Below the pieces are notes generated by a model, which ran no database searches, was not told the DNA's origin, and worked only from the letters and a program-made list of their open reading frames with translations. Of a stretch of DNA of 64,000 nucleotides, positions 63,259-64,000 are shown piece by piece. Source of the DNA: Cydia pomonella (Eukaryota; Arthropoda; Insecta; Lepidoptera; Tortricidae); assembly GCF_033807575.1 (NCBI RefSeq), contig NC_084726.1:11966001-12030000 (forward strand). The letters run 5' to 3'. How positions within the stretch are numbered: the stretch's first letter is position 1; the number at the start of each line of letters is the position of its first letter. The translations under genes were made by a program, and so were the position numbers.

Positions 63259-63660
63259 TTAATTTTTCCAAGACAAGGGTTGTACTAAAAATACAATTTT
63301 CCGGGGCGAGCTCTTAGTCTACCAGCTCCATCACCCTCTGTTTATTCACAATCTCGATTTGTCTCCGTGCCGTCCGCTATTTTAGACATACGTTCGGATA
63401 TCACATGCCGATTTTTAACCGAGGAAATTCTTTGTTTCTTTTTCGAAATGAAACGGAATGACTGTCAGATTTACTGATGGAGCTTAAAATAAGAATGATA
63501 AGTTTGTTTTCTGGCAGGAAACAATGAAAAATGAGAGAAAAAGAAATTCATATTTTTCGTTTTACTTTCTCCAATAACATACTTAATGTCTGGAAGACCG
63601 AGCTTTGCTCGGAAAACATATAAAAACTCAAAAATGCGCGTTTCCCCAGAGATAAGACTA

Positions 63661-63935
63661 ACGGCCAAATTCGAAGAATGATTAAGACACGTTTAAGATC
63701 TTGGAAAGATCTTTAAAAGATCGATAACTAAACGACTTGTCAAAATTGACGTTTATTTCGATTCCGCTGTGATCCCAATACGATCTATCTACGATATTTC
63801 TAACGTCAAAGTGACATTGGTTGCCCGAATCGAGCTGCTTCTGTCAATTGTACGACATACAAACAATATCTAAATGAGAACTTATCTAAACCAGAACTTA
63901 CCGTTCTCGTATCTCATTCTTCGAATCGAGCCGCT
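63661..63935 (-). mobile_element. MITE family F, reverse copy
   Basis: GGCCAAATTCGAAGAATGAT at the left and CATTCTTCGAATCGAGCC at the right. The body TTTAAGATCTTGGAAAGATC, TTGCCCGAATCGAGCTGCTT and GTACGACATACAAACAATAT match the other copies in reverse. Confidence 0.9.
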
Positions 63936-64000
63936 AGCTAGATTGATTTAAAACCCCCTCTGCTGCTGCTTTTTATCACTTAGATTTTTATCGCCCCCAA

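Overview
This is a eukaryotic, AT-rich, repeat-dominated window, almost certainly from a moth or butterfly. The evidence is the set of dispersed families: tRNA-headed SINEs, (GTCY)n-bearing repeats that open with a TTTTAGGGTTCCGTA-type end, many short inverted-repeat elements, and degraded non-LTR retrotransposon 3' ends. No prokaryotic gene organisation is present. The species cannot be named from sequence alone.

Host coding sequence is sparse. Two exons on the + strand (4762-4911 and 9743-9922) splice in phase to encode the end of a signal peptide plus a complete first immunoglobulin domain of a nephrin / sticks-and-stones / hibris type cell-adhesion receptor. No later exon is visible, so the next intron runs from 9923 past the window end (more than 54 kb). 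Near its far end, at 61865/61866, lies a textbook zero-length-exon recursive splice site with a UACUAAC branch point. Inside this intron, on the - strand, sits a nested gene. Three exons (46431-46365, 45688-45525, 44433-about 44248) encode a SAM domain, downstream of a CpG-rich promoter at about 46432-46625.

The most striking object is a single 10.9 kb structure at 17186-28079. It has 13-bp terminal inverted repeats (CAGGGACTGAAAA) and an 8-bp target duplication (GTGGTAAT), the signature of the hAT superfamily. It is inserted into an older repeat whose uninterrupted copies elsewhere in the window give the empty site. From left to right it holds GGTACC-rich subterminal repeats, a 108-bp satellite, one arm of a long palindrome (later hit by a LINE), a roughly 1.1 kb unique centre, the other arm, a 100-bp satellite of about 40 units, and a second set of GGTACC-rich subterminal repeats. 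Nearly every 100-bp unit carries a perfect YY1/PHO-type site (CCAAGATGGCGGCC in reverse). The 108-bp units carry a weaker relative. No transposase is seen.

A second composite insertion occupies 53383-60014. It has two 234-bp direct terminal repeats differing at one base, a 5-bp duplication (ACTTG), and 6.2 kb of apparently non-coding interior holding tandem repeats. It interrupts an inverted-repeat element. It looks like a young LTR-retrotransposon derivative without genes (LARD/TRIM type).

Region by region: 1-17 kb holds the two receptor exons, GTCY repeats, MITEs and three tandem arrays. 17-28 kb is the giant element. 28-44 kb is nested MITEs, SINEs, a mariner remnant, LINE pieces and a 31-bp minisatellite. 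44-46.6 kb is the SAM gene. 46.6-53 kb is SINE and LINE debris. 53-60 kb is the LTR-like unit. 60-64 kb is MITEs, the recursive splice site and tandem duplications. Coordinates of degenerate repeats are good to roughly 10-30 bases.
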